This document shows positions 4,894-12,172 of a stretch of DNA of 14,537 nucleotides, one piece after another; the stretch's first letter is position 1, and the number at the start of each line of letters is the position of its first letter. The DNA is taken from assembly GCA_045591645.1 (NCBI GenBank), contig JAZNTG010000078.1, positions 1 to 14,537 on the forward strand, read 5' to 3'. This DNA is from SFWF01 sp045591645 (GTDB taxonomy: Bacteria; Bacillota; Clostridia; Oscillospirales; Acutalibacteraceae). The translations under genes were made by a program, and so were the position numbers. The notes beneath the pieces are model-generated. The model ran no database searches. It was not told the DNA's origin and saw only the letters and a program-made list of their open reading frames with translations.

Positions 4894-7402
4894 GGTCAGC
4901 GCTGCGGCGGCTGATTTAGACTTGAGCTCCAAGGAAGTTATAGCAGTTGTTAAGGAATATACAGGCGTCGAGAAAAAGACAGGCGCAGTTTTAACAGGTG
5001 AAGAGGTAAATATTCTTTTTGACGCTCTGACCCAGAAGCATAGCGTCAATAGTTTTGACGAATATTTCGCTACAGGTGCGTCTGCGCGCGAAGAAGAAGC
5101 CAAGGCAAGACAGGCTGAAAAGGACAGAAAGCTTGCAAGCCAGATGGCGATCCTTGAGCAGTTAAAGGCAGCTCAGGAGGCTGAGATGGCGGCGAAGAAG
5201 GAGATTAAGGAAGCTGACAAAAAGGCCGCTGAACCTAAGGCGGAGAAGAAACCTATTCCCGAAAAGAAGGCTGAAAGGCCTGCTGATAAGCCAATTAAAA
5301 ACCTCGACAAGAATCCTGAGGCAAAGAGGGAGGATAAAAAGCCTACAGAGCACAAGCCTTCTGATCCAAAGCCCTTTACTGCTCGTAAAAAGGAGGATAA
5401 GCCCGCGGGCGAGGCTCCAAAGCGCGGCCCTGCCGAGGTGCGTACCGTTGATACAAGATTTTCCAATGTTGATATGGAAAAGTTCAATGAAAAATATGAA
5501 AATATCGCTCCTGCAAATTCTATGCACGACAATGTTCAGAGAAAACAGAAGATAAACCAGAAGTCTCAGAACTACCGACGTCAGGAGAAGAGCAAGAAGG
5601 AGCTTGAGGCAGAGAAGATGCGCAGAATTCAGCTTGAGCGTATCAAGAAGACCCCGATCACCGTTACGGTCGGTGACGAGATCACGGTCGGTGAGCTTGC
5701 GGCAGCTATGAAGAAGACCGCGGCTGAGGTTATTAAGGAGCTTATGAAGCTCGGTATGCTTGCTTCTGTTAATCAGACCATCGACTACGATACCGCAGAG
5801 ATCGTTGTTACCGAAATGGGTGCAAAGATCGAGCGCGCAGTTGTTGTAACTATCGAAGAGCAGATAATGGACGAGACCGAGGACACCGCAGAGAATCTCC
5901 TTCCGAGAAGTCCTGTAGTTGTTGTCATGGGTCACGTTGACCACGGTAAGACCTCTCTGCTTGACGCTATCCGTAATACCGCCGTTACCGATACAGAGGC
6001 GGGCGGAATTACACAGCATATCGGTGCGTACAGAGTAAACTGCAACGGTCAGGACATCACCTTCCTTGATACCCCAGGCCACGCCGCGTTTACTTCGATG
6101 CGTCAGAGAGGTGCTATGGCTACCGATATCGCTATCCTGGTTGTTGCCGCAGACGACGGTATTATGCCCCAGACAATTGAGGCTATCAACCACGCAAAGG
6201 CTGCCGAAGTTCAGATAATCGTCGCTATCAATAAGATGGATAAGCCTGAGGCTAATCCTGATCGAATCAAGCAGCAGCTCACTGAGCACTCTCTCGTTCC
6301 TGAGGAGTGGGGCGGTGATATCATCTGCGTTCCCGTATCGGCTAAGAGTCATATGGGCATTGATACTCTTCTTGAAAATGTACTCCTTGTTGCAGAAATG
6401 CAGGAGCTTAAGGCTAACCCCAACCGTCGTGCAAAGGGTGTTGTTATCGAGGCTCGTCTTGATAAGGGCCGCGGTCCTATCGCAACACTTCTTGTTCAGA
6501 ACGGTACATTAAAGAGCGGCGACATCATCGTTGCAGGCACCTCTGTAGGCCGCGTACGTGTTATGACCAACGAAAAGGGCCAGAAGCTTAAAGAGGCAGG
6601 ACCCTCTGTTCCTGTTGAGATTGCAGGTCTTGCCGAAGTTCCGACCGCGGGAGATACCTTTGACGCCGTTTCCGACGAGCGTCTTGCCCGCGAGCTTGTC
6701 GAGCAGAGAAAGCAGAAGCAGAAGGATGAGATATGGAACGCCGCCCAAAAGGTTACTCTTGATAACCTCTTTGATAAGCTCGGTGAGGGCTCTCTCAAGG
6801 AGCTTAACATCATTGTTAAGGCAGACGTTCAGGGCTCTGTCGAAGCAGTTAAGCAGTCACTCGAAAAGCTTTCCAACGACGAAGTCAGAGTTAAGGTTAT
6901 TCACGGTGCTGTTGGCGGTATCAACGATACCGACGTTATGCTTGCGCAGACCTCAGGCGCAATCATCGTAGGCTTTAACGTTCGTCCTGACGCAGTCGCT
7001 AAGGCCGCAGCTGAAAAGGACGGGGTAGATATGAGACTCTACAGAGTCATCTATGACGCTATCGAAGAGATAGAGGCCGCTATGAAGGGTATGCTTGCAC
7101 CCAAGTTCAGAGATGTTGAAATGGGCTCTGTTGAGGTTCGCTCAACATTTAAGATCTCGGGCGTCGGCACCATCGCAGGCTGCTATGTTACAAACGGTAA
7201 GGTCACCCGCGCCTGTAGCATCCGCGTAGTCCGTGACGGAATCGTTGTTGCAGAGGATAAGATCGACTCTCTCCGCCGCTTCAAGGACGATGTCAAGGAG
7301 GTTGCTCAGGGTTATGAGTGCGGTATCGGACTTGAAAAGTTCGGAGACATTAAGGAAGGCGACGTACTTGAGGCCTTCATCATAGAGGAATATAGAGATT
7401 AA
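4877..7402 (+). CDS. infB: Translation initiation factor IF-2
   Basis: 841 residues. IF-2 is the GTPase that brings fMet-tRNA to the 30S subunit and promotes joining of the 50S. Residues 1-50 form an IF2_N-like module. About 65-255 is a long charged Ala/Lys/Glu/Pro linker, probably disordered. A second IF2_N domain covers about 258-310. The G domain shows G1 G352-HVDHGKT359, switch I AGGITQHIGA (375-384), G3 D398-TPGH402, G4 N452-KMD455 and G5 S488-AK490. The C-terminal half carries the two beta-barrels and the tRNA-binding C2 domain. TTAGGAGG precedes the ATG at 4877; a second ATG follows at once. Codon use here is the most GC-rich and biased in the window, as expected for high expression. 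Confidence 0.98.
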   Translation: MMEKYKVSAAAADLDLSSKEVIAVVKEYTGVEKKTGAVLTGEEVNILFDALTQKHSVNSFDEYFATGASAREEEAKARQAEKDRKLASQMAILEQLKAAQEAEMAAKKEIKEADKKAAEPKAEKKPIPEKKAERPADKPIKNLDKNPEAKREDKKPTEHKPSDPKPFTARKKEDKPAGEAPKRGPAEVRTVDTRFSNVDMEKFNEKYENIAPANSMHDNVQRKQKINQKSQNYRRQEKSKKELEAEKMRRIQLERIKKTPITVTVGDEITVGELAAAMKKTAAEVIKELMKLGMLASVNQTIDYDTAEIVVTEMGAKIERAVVVTIEEQIMDETEDTAENLLPRSPVVVVMGHVDHGKTSLLDAIRNTAVTDTEAGGITQHIGAYRVNCNGQDITFLDTPGHAAFTSMRQRGAMATDIAILVVAADDGIMPQTIEAINHAKAAEVQIIVAINKMDKPEANPDRIKQQLTEHSLVPEEWGGDIICVPVSAKSHMGIDTLLENVLLVAEMQELKANPNRRAKGVVIEARLDKGRGPIATLLVQNGTLKSGDIIVAGTSVGRVRVMTNEKGQKLKEAGPSVPVEIAGLAEVPTAGDTFDAVSDERLARELVEQRKQKQKDEIWNAAQKVTLDNLFDKLGEGSLKELNIIVKADVQGSVEAVKQSLEKLSNDEVRVKVIHGAVGGINDTDVMLAQTSGAIIVGFNVRPDAVAKAAAEKDGVDMRLYRVIYDAIEEIEAAMKGMLAPKFRDVEMGSVEVRSTFKISGVGTIAGCYVTNGKVTRACSIRVVRDGIVVAEDKIDSLRRFKDDVKEVAQGYECGIGLEKFGDIKEGDVLEAFIIEEYRD

Positions 7403-7405
7403 CAG

Positions 7406-7489
7406 ATAATTTTCCGTTTCACATTGCCTTGTCGCTCGACGTATACTCGATACGCCTTCGCTTCGCGGCTTCCTAAAACGAAAAATTAT
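7406..7489. repeat. Palindromic intergenic element between infB and rbfA
   Basis: The ends 7406-7420 and 7475-7489 are near-perfect inverted repeats (ATAATTTT-CCGTTT against AAAACG-AAAAATTAT, 13 of 15 pairing). Inside is a smaller hairpin CGTAT-ACTCG-ATACG (7440-7454). Its base composition and internal C-G-rich TTCGCTTCGCGG differ from the flanks. It looks like a small non-coding repeat (MITE or REP type) sitting in an operon, but only one copy is in this window. Confidence 0.5.
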
Positions 7490-7501
7490 TGAGTAATCAG
7501 T

Positions 7502-7526
7502 TGCCGTATAGTTTTACTGTACGGCA
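7502..7526 (+). other. Stable hairpin just upstream of rbfA
   Basis: TGCCGTATAGT (7502-7512) pairs over 11 bp, with one G-U, with ACTGTACGGCA (7516-7526) around a three-base loop. There is no adjacent T run, so it is more likely an mRNA processing or stability structure than a terminator. It begins only 12 bases after the palindromic element and may be part of it. Confidence 0.55.
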
Positions 7527-7552
7527 GGAAATATAAATTTTTGGAGGACAAT

Positions 7553-7912
7553 ATGGCAGGATTTAAAATAAACCGTGTCACCTCAGATATAAAGCTTGCC
7601 CTCTCGGATATTTTGCGTGAAGTGAAGGATCCGAGAGTGTCAAAGCTTCTCAGCATCGTAAAGCTCGATGTATCGGGCGATATGTCCTACGCTACAGTTT
7701 ATGTCAGCGCAATAGAGGGCAAGGAAGCGACCGAGCAGAGCGTTAAGGCGCTCAAAGGCGCGGCAGGCTATGTCCGCCGAGAACTCGGTTCACGCCTGAA
7801 ACTCCGCAAGGTACCCGAGCTGCGTTTTATTGCTGATGATTCTATCGAGATCAGCGCAAACATTTCAAGGATAGTAAGCTCTTTTGAGGGAGAAAATAGC
7901 GATGGAGAATAA
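7553..7912 (+). CDS. rbfA: 30S ribosome-binding factor A
   Basis: 119 residues, normal for RbfA, a KH-fold protein that binds pre-16S rRNA during late 30S maturation. The family motifs are R-V-x-S-x-I-K-x-x-L-S-D-I-L (4-17), KDPRV (22-26), YVSAI near 50, and L-R-x-x-P-E-L-R-F-x-x-D-D-S (85-98). The ATG at 7553 is used because GGAGGA (7543-7548) precedes it; a TTG start at 7541 would lie inside that site. It is separated from infB by 150 bases, the longest gap in the operon, and its end overlaps nrnA by 11 bases. Confidence 0.95.
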   Translation: MAGFKINRVTSDIKLALSDILREVKDPRVSKLLSIVKLDVSGDMSYATVYVSAIEGKEATEQSVKALKGAAGYVRRELGSRLKLRKVPELRFIADDSIEISANISRIVSSFEGENSDGE

Positions 7913-8891
7913 TTGCTACCTACTGTCTTTAGCAGAGCTTTGCGCTTTTTTAAAAGAGAGGGACAACTATGTGGTGCTTTGTCACGCATCACCCGACGGA
8001 GATACCCTTGGTAGCGCGTATGCCCTTAAAATGGGACTTTCAAAGCTCGGCAAAAAAGCACAGGTCATCTGCTGTGATGAGATACCCTCTAAATATCGTT
8101 ATTTTATAGATGATTCTGACTCTGAATTTGCGCCCGAAACAGTGGTTGCAGTCGATGTTGCCGATATTAAACTACTCGGCAGTATTTATGATCAGTTTGA
8201 AGGCAGAATAGACCTTAATATCGACCATCACATTTCAAATACGAAATATGCGAAAAGGCTTTACCTTGATGCGAGCGCTTCGGCTACCGCCGAGTGCATC
8301 TATGAAATACTTGATGAGCTCGGAATTGAGTTCGACCGAAGAATAGCCAATGCACTTTACACAGGAATGTCGACCGATACGGGCTGTTTTAAGTATTCGA
8401 ACGTTACAGCCCGCACCCATGAGATAGCCGCCAAGCTTTATGCTATCGGAGTCGATGCCGCAGAAATAAACCGTAAAATGTTTGACACAAAATCCAGAAG
8501 CCGTTTAGAGCTTGAAATGATGGTGCTCGAGTCGGCAGAGTTTCATTTTGACGACAGGTGTATAATACTTGCCGTAACGACCGAAATGCAGGAAAAAACA
8601 GGCTGCTCGGGTAGTGAGCTTGAGGGAGTTGCCGCAATTTCCCGTTCGGTCGAGGGCGTGCTTGCAGGAGTTTCAATTAAGCAGATAGGTGAGAGCAAGT
8701 TTAAAATATCTCTTCGCACCTATCCGCCGCTTGACGCGTCTGAGATATGTAAAAGTCTTGGCGGAGGCGGACACAAAGCCGCCGCAGGCTGTACTTTAGA
8801 GGGCGATCTTGAATCGGTCAAAAAACAGATATTAGAGTCTGTAAAAACTGCACTGGAGGAAAACAATGCAGGGATTTCTACTGATAGATAA
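7902..8891 (+). CDS. nrnA: DHH/DHHA1 phosphoesterase, bifunctional oligoribonuclease/pAp phosphatase NrnA
   Basis: 329 residues. NrnA breaks down 2-5 base RNA oligomers and dephosphorylates pAp. The metal-binding DHH domain shows H28-A-S-P-D32-G-D34, V-A-V-D85-V-A-D88, D108-H-H110 and T-G-x-S-T-D159-T-G. The C-terminal DHHA1 domain has S-L-G-G-G-G-H-K-A-A-A-G-C near residue 290. The start ATG at 7902 lies inside the end of rbfA and uses GAGGGAG about 10 bases before it; a TTG at 7884 falls within that site. Placement between rbfA and truB is common in Clostridia and Bacillota. Confidence 0.94.
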   Translation: MENNCYLLSLAELCAFLKERDNYVVLCHASPDGDTLGSAYALKMGLSKLGKKAQVICCDEIPSKYRYFIDDSDSEFAPETVVAVDVADIKLLGSIYDQFEGRIDLNIDHHISNTKYAKRLYLDASASATAECIYEILDELGIEFDRRIANALYTGMSTDTGCFKYSNVTARTHEIAAKLYAIGVDAAEINRKMFDTKSRSRLELEMMVLESAEFHFDDRCIILAVTTEMQEKTGCSGSELEGVAAISRSVEGVLAGVSIKQIGESKFKISLRTYPPLDASEICKSLGGGGHKAAAGCTLEGDLESVKKQILESVKTALEENNAGISTDR

Positions 8892-9747
8892 ACCCGAGGG
8901 TATGACATCCTTTTCTGCCGTTTCGGCAGTTAAAAGGCTTTCGGGAGAAAAGCGGGTCGGACATACAGGCACGCTTGACCCGCTTGCTACGGGTGTGCTA
9001 CCAATATTTTTAGGCAGAGCGACTGCTCTATCGTCTATATTACTTGAAGCCGAAAAGCAGTATACCGCAACGGTAAAACTCGGCATTACTACCGACACCT
9101 GTGATATTACGGGAACTGTTTTAGAAGAAAAAGAGGCTTTTGTCACAAAAGAAGAGCTTCTGGCGGTGCTTGAAAAGTTTCGAGGCGAAATAGAGCAGAT
9201 ACCGCCTATGTATTCAGCACTAAAAAAGAACGGAGTCCGTCTTTATGAGCTTGCCCGTCGGGGAGAATCCGCACAGATAGAGCCACGCCGTGTTACAATA
9301 AATGAGCTTACTCTCAAAAGCTTCGAGGGCGACACTTTTGAGATATTTGTTTCCTGCTCAAAGGGTACATATATTCGTTCTCTTTGCCGAGATATTGGCG
9401 AGACGCTGGGATGCGGCGCTACGATGACGGCGCTTCGCAGAAATTCCACCTGCGGCTTCGATGAAAAAGACTGTGTGAGTCTAAGCGAGCTAACGTTCGA
9501 AAACATTTCAGACTACGTAAAGAGTGAAGAATATGCGGTAAAGCATCTGCCTGAACTTCAGGTTACTGAAAAGCAGGCCGTCCGCTTCTCTAACGGCGGT
9601 CAGTTGTCATTTGACAGACTTCACGGTGCAGATTTTGCCGACGGCGAGCTTATAAGAGTAAAGCATAAAGATATGTTTTTAGGAATCGGATATGCCGATA
9701 ATGAAAAAACTCAAATAAGTATAAAATGTGTGATCAATCAAATATAG
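8866..9747 (+). CDS. truB: tRNA pseudouridine(55) synthase
   Basis: 293 residues. TruB makes pseudouridine 55 in the T-arm of tRNAs. The start G-F-L-L-I-D-K-P-E-G-M-T-S (3-15) and the catalytic motif G32-H-T-G-T-L-D38-P-L-A-T-G43 with nucleophile D38 are intact. Y-S-A-L-K-x-x-G-x-R-L-Y-E-L-A-R-R-G (about 111-128) and the G-T-Y-I-R-S-L stretch near 167-173 complete the core. A C-terminal PUA-like region follows. CTGGAGG precedes the ATG, which lies 26 bases inside nrnA. ribF follows 12 bases on. Confidence 0.97.
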   Translation: MQGFLLIDKPEGMTSFSAVSAVKRLSGEKRVGHTGTLDPLATGVLPIFLGRATALSSILLEAEKQYTATVKLGITTDTCDITGTVLEEKEAFVTKEELLAVLEKFRGEIEQIPPMYSALKKNGVRLYELARRGESAQIEPRRVTINELTLKSFEGDTFEIFVSCSKGTYIRSLCRDIGETLGCGATMTALRRNSTCGFDEKDCVSLSELTFENISDYVKSEEYAVKHLPELQVTEKQAVRFSNGGQLSFDRLHGADFADGELIRVKHKDMFLGIGYADNEKTQISIKCVINQI

Positions 9748-9759
9748 GGAGGAATACAG

Positions 9760-10614
9760 ATGTCGGGTTACGCTATAGCGCTCGGTATGTTCGATTCGGT
9801 ACATATCGGACACAGAGCGGTCATAGACGCCGCGGTAAACAGTGGCTACAAAAGCGTTGTTCTGACCTTTGACAAGATTCCTTCAAAGGGAGAGAGGGCT
9901 GTTCTGACAAAAAGCGAGAAACAACACAAGCTTCTTTCTACGGGTGCCGATGATGTCCGTATACTTGAGTTTGAAAAGGTTAAAAACTACTCTCCCGAAG
10001 AGTTTCTCGGATATCTCACAAACCATATGGAAACTAAAAAGATCTGTTGCGGCTTTAACTTCCGTTTCGGTAAAGGTGCCGTGGGAGATACTGCGCTTCT
10101 CAGGCGATACTGCAAAGAAAAGGGTATAGAATATTTTGTAGCGTCCGAGGTGAAAAGCGGCGATTATACCGCTTCGACGACTTATATCAAAGAGCTGCTT
10201 GCAAAGGGCGATGTGATAGGAGCTGCCAAGCTTTTGGGCGAGCCCTTCTCCTTTACCGCAGAGGTTGTTGAGGGCGACAAAAGAGGTAGAGTTCTCGGAT
10301 TTCCGACAATAAATCAGATATACCCTGAGTGCAAAACAGAGCTTAAGTTTGGCGTTTATCACACTAAGGTAGAGATTGATGGAGAAGTGTTTGACGGTGT
10401 TACAAATGTCGGTGTCCGCCCTACCTATAAAAACGATTTTGTTTCAGCTGAAACTTATATACTAGACTTTGACGGTGATTGCTACGGCAAGGAATTAAAG
10501 CTTTCGTTTGTAGAATATATCCGAGGCGAAAAGAAATTCGAAAGCGCCGATGAGCTGATAGATGAAATATCAAAAAATGTTCAATATGTAAAAGATAAAC
10601 AGGCACTCTACTAA
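9760..10614 (+). CDS. ribF: Bifunctional riboflavin kinase/FAD synthetase
   Basis: 284 residues, slightly short for RibF (about 300-315). It turns riboflavin into FMN and FMN into FAD. The FAD synthetase domain shows G9-M-F-D-S-V-H-I-G-H18 (most relatives have DGVH) and G98-F-N-F-R-F-G-K-G-A-x-G-D (98-110). S-T-T-Y-I-K (139-144) stands where S-S-T-x-I-R is usual, so the Arg is replaced by Lys. The riboflavin kinase domain shows G176-R-V-L-G-F-P-T-I-N185 and E231-T-Y-I-L-D-F-D-G-D-C-Y-G. AGGGAGG precedes the ATG. It is the last gene of the operon, and a terminator overlaps its 3' end. rpsO, which often follows ribF, is not present here. Confidence 0.95.
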   Translation: MSGYAIALGMFDSVHIGHRAVIDAAVNSGYKSVVLTFDKIPSKGERAVLTKSEKQHKLLSTGADDVRILEFEKVKNYSPEEFLGYLTNHMETKKICCGFNFRFGKGAVGDTALLRRYCKEKGIEYFVASEVKSGDYTASTTYIKELLAKGDVIGAAKLLGEPFSFTAEVVEGDKRGRVLGFPTINQIYPECKTELKFGVYHTKVEIDGEVFDGVTNVGVRPTYKNDFVSAETYILDFDGDCYGKELKLSFVEYIRGEKKFESADELIDEISKNVQYVKDKQALY

Positions 10615-10635
10615 TAGCAGAGCGCCTGTTTTTTT
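10598..10635 (+). terminator. Intrinsic terminator of the rimP-ribF operon
   Basis: AACAGGC-A-CTCT (10598-10609) pairs with AGAG-C-GCCTGTT (10619-10630), with one A/C mismatch, followed by a T7 run (10629-10635). The stem starts inside ribF. The M23 gene stops on the other strand at 10634, so the hairpin could serve both converging transcripts, though the minus-strand T run is poorer. Confidence 0.88.
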
Positions 10636-11341
10636 ATTCTTCGGGATATATTACCGAGAGAGGATCTACGGGTTGTTCGTCTTTGTAAAATTCAAGATGC
10701 AGGTGAGACGCGTCAAGACATTCGTCATTGACTGTACCAAGTGTGCCGAGATTTGTAGTTGCGTCGACAGTATCTCCCTCTTCAATCGATATTTTATCAA
10801 GTCCGCAATACCTTGCGACGATATTATTTCCGTGGTCCACAGTGATATATTTGCCGAGCTTTGTATCGTCGATTATCGACACTACCACACCGTTCCCGCA
10901 AGCTCTTACGGTATCTCCCGTGTTGCCTACAATATCAATGCCTGTATGAAGTCGCATATCCTTATAGGTGTTAGAATAAACAAGGGTGTCACCGCTGAAC
11001 TGCTTTAAAACATTTCCGTTTAAGGGCATTACAAAATTATTGGCAGCAGGTGGAGTTGTCGGAGCCTCTTCGGACGGAGCTTTTTCTGTGCCTTCGTAGG
11101 GCTCGCTGGCGTCGGTTCCTGCATTATCCGCAGAGGGTATCTCTTCCTCTGATACATCGGGAACAGACGGAGCAGAGGAAACATTTTCGGTCGTGTTCAT
11201 ATCCTGCGGTGTGTTCTCACTGTCGATTCGGTCAAATGCCATCCAAGCCGCTACGCCTATCGCAATGAGGCAGAGGGCTATCATAAAATAAAAGCTCCTG
11301 CCTTTAAACACCTTAGAAACTTTTGCATCATAATATTTCAT
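10634..11341 (-). CDS. Membrane-anchored M23 (LytM) metallopeptidase, SpoIIQ-like
   Basis: 235 residues. A short cytoplasmic N-terminus (1-16) is followed by one membrane helix (about 17-36), a low-complexity linker rich in Ser, Glu, Pro and Thr (40-100), and a LytM domain (about 103-235). The zinc and catalytic residues are all there: H132-T-G-I-D136 and H213-L-H215. So it should be an active endopeptidase on peptidoglycan outside the membrane. Length and layout match SpoIIQ, the forespore half of the SpoIIQ-SpoIIIAH channel, which keeps the zinc site in some clostridia but not in B. subtilis. A general cell-wall peptidase is the other option. GGAAGGCGG precedes the ATG. The promoter upstream looks like sigma-A, not sigma-F, which weakens the SpoIIQ reading. 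Confidence 0.85.
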   Translation of the reverse strand: MKYYDAKVSKVFKGRSFYFMIALCLIAIGVAAWMAFDRIDSENTPQDMNTTENVSSAPSVPDVSEEEIPSADNAGTDASEPYEGTEKAPSEEAPTTPPAANNFVMPLNGNVLKQFSGDTLVYSNTYKDMRLHTGIDIVGNTGDTVRACGNGVVVSIIDDTKLGKYITVDHGNNIVARYCGLDKISIEEGDTVDATTNLGTLGTVNDECLDASHLHLEFYKDEQPVDPLSVIYPEE

Positions 11342-11371
11342 ATTTATTACCGCCTTCCGTTGACATTATTG

Positions 11372-11400
11372 TTGACAAAGGTATGCGATAATATTCTAAT
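11372..11400 (+). promoter_or_regulatory. Plus-strand sigma-A promoter (candidate small RNA)
   Basis: TTGACA (11372-11377), 17 bases, TCTAAT (11395-11400). A second TTGACA lies 12 bases earlier (11360-11365), giving a direct repeat. It points away from the M23 gene into the hairpin-rich stretch ending at the terminator at 11545-11580. A TATAAT at 11442-11447 is a second possible -10. Confidence 0.5.
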
Positions 11401-11440
11401 GTTAATTTTTTATTTAAAATTAATTCATAGAATTACAATT

Positions 11441-11469
11441 TTTATAATGTATATTAAATATGCAGTCAA
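11441..11469 (-). promoter_or_regulatory. Sigma-A promoter of the M23 gene
   Basis: Minus strand TTGACT (11469-11464), 17 bases, TATAAA (11446-11441). The transcript would start near 11434, giving a leader of about 90 bases to the ATG at 11341. Confidence 0.55.
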
Positions 11470-11544
11470 GGGAGCCGCAACTCTTCGACTGTCGGTTATA
11501 ATCATTTTGATTATAACTCTCTCCTCAAACCCCTCGAAAAAGGG

Positions 11545-11580
11545 AAGCCACCGTCTCGAGACGGTGGCTTTTCCTTTTTT
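11545..11580. terminator. 26-base perfect palindrome terminator, probably bidirectional
   Basis: 11545-11570 is fully self-complementary (AAGCCACCGTCT-CG-AGACGGTGGCTT). It is followed on the plus strand by TTTTCCTTTTTT and on the minus strand by CCCTTTTTC. It would end a plus-strand small RNA and also the lexA-rnhA transcript arriving from the right. Confidence 0.75.
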
Positions 11581-11724
11581 ACTGTTGTTCGTTTTAACAA
11601 ATTTGTGCAAATCGAAGAAACTCTCTATATTATTAAATATTTCATAGCCTAAAACTACAGTTATGATTACCTCAAAATTCCTTGTAAGCCAATAGTTTGG
11701 CTCATCGCGGAAAGGTTTGGATTT

Positions 11725-12171
11725 CTACGTTAGACAATCATTATAAAAGCTTACCGCCAGCTTATCACAGCGCTCGTTTTCGGGATGTCCTGCGTGGCCC
11801 TTAACCCAGACAAAAGCAACATCGTGGACTTCAAGAAGCGGTAAAAGCTTCTCCCAAAGATCAACATTCAAAGCCGGCTTTTTATCAGCTTTTCGCCAAC
11901 CGTTTTTTTGCCACGAGTAGACCCATTTCTGATTTATTGCTTCGCAAACATATTTCGAGTCGGTGGTGAGCCGCACCTCGCAAGGCTCTTTAAGCGCTGA
12001 GAGCGCCTTTATTACGGCGGTCAGCTCCATACGGTTGTTGGTGGTATCTTTTTCTCCACCCGATAGTTCTTTTTCGTGACCCGCAAAACGAAGAAGCGCG
12101 CCCCAACCACCAGGTCCGGGGTTTCCCGAACAGGCGCCGTCGGTAAATATCTCTACAAATTTTCTCGCCAT
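11725..12171 (-). CDS. rnhA: Ribonuclease HI
   Basis: 148 residues. RNase HI cuts the RNA strand of RNA-DNA hybrids, such as R-loops and primers. The D-E-D-D active site is complete: D11 in F-T-D-G-A-C-S-G-N-P-G-P, E49 in N-N-R-M-E-L, D71 in T-T-D-S-K-Y, and D136 in N-E-R-C-D. H126 lies in V-K-G-H-A-G-H-P-E-N. The basic W-Q-K-N-G-W-R-K-A-D-K-K-P stretch (87-99) is the hybrid-binding handle of the E. coli type, which many Bacillota RNases HI lack. The ATG follows the lexA stop by one base, so the two are translated together and rnhA is probably induced with the SOS response. Confidence 0.96.
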   Translation of the reverse strand: MARKFVEIFTDGACSGNPGPGGWGALLRFAGHEKELSGGEKDTTNNRMELTAVIKALSALKEPCEVRLTTDSKYVCEAINQKWVYSWQKNGWRKADKKPALNVDLWEKLLPLLEVHDVAFVWVKGHAGHPENERCDKLAVSFYNDCLT

Positions 12172-12172
12172 A

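Larger units (their letters stand above)
11407..11580 (+). ncRNA. Candidate small regulatory RNA with CU-rich single-stranded tract
   Basis: From the promoter at 11372-11400 to the T run at 11571-11580, about 174 bases (or about 125 if the TATAAT at 11442 is used). It has hairpin CAGTC-AAGGG/CTCTT-C-GACTG (11463-11491), a perfect 10-bp hairpin GTTATAATCA-TTT-TGATTATAAC (11495-11517), then CTCTCTCCTC (11517-11526), which can pair with GGAGG-type ribosome sites, and a terminator. This is the layout of trans-acting sRNAs in Firmicutes. No known RNA family is recognised. Confidence 0.38.
11342..11724. other. Gene-poor stretch between the M23 gene and rnhA
   Basis: No convincing protein gene is seen in these 383 bases. 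They hold the M23 promoter, a second promoter pointing the other way, three hairpins with a 26-base palindromic terminator, and 140 AT-rich bases after rnhA. Both strands stay open for about 95-100 codons through the palindrome. I read this as a property of the sequence or of an interspersed repeat rather than as coding. Confidence 0.5.

Noticed and set aside
5162..6352. Long antisense open frame (396 codons) opposite infB
   Set aside because: infB is certain in the other strand; the antisense frame is a result of its codon bias and has no start signal or recognisable domain.
11360..11647. Plus-strand 95-codon hydrophobic open frame
   Set aside because: It begins in promoter sequence and runs through the palindromic terminator, with no ribosome site.
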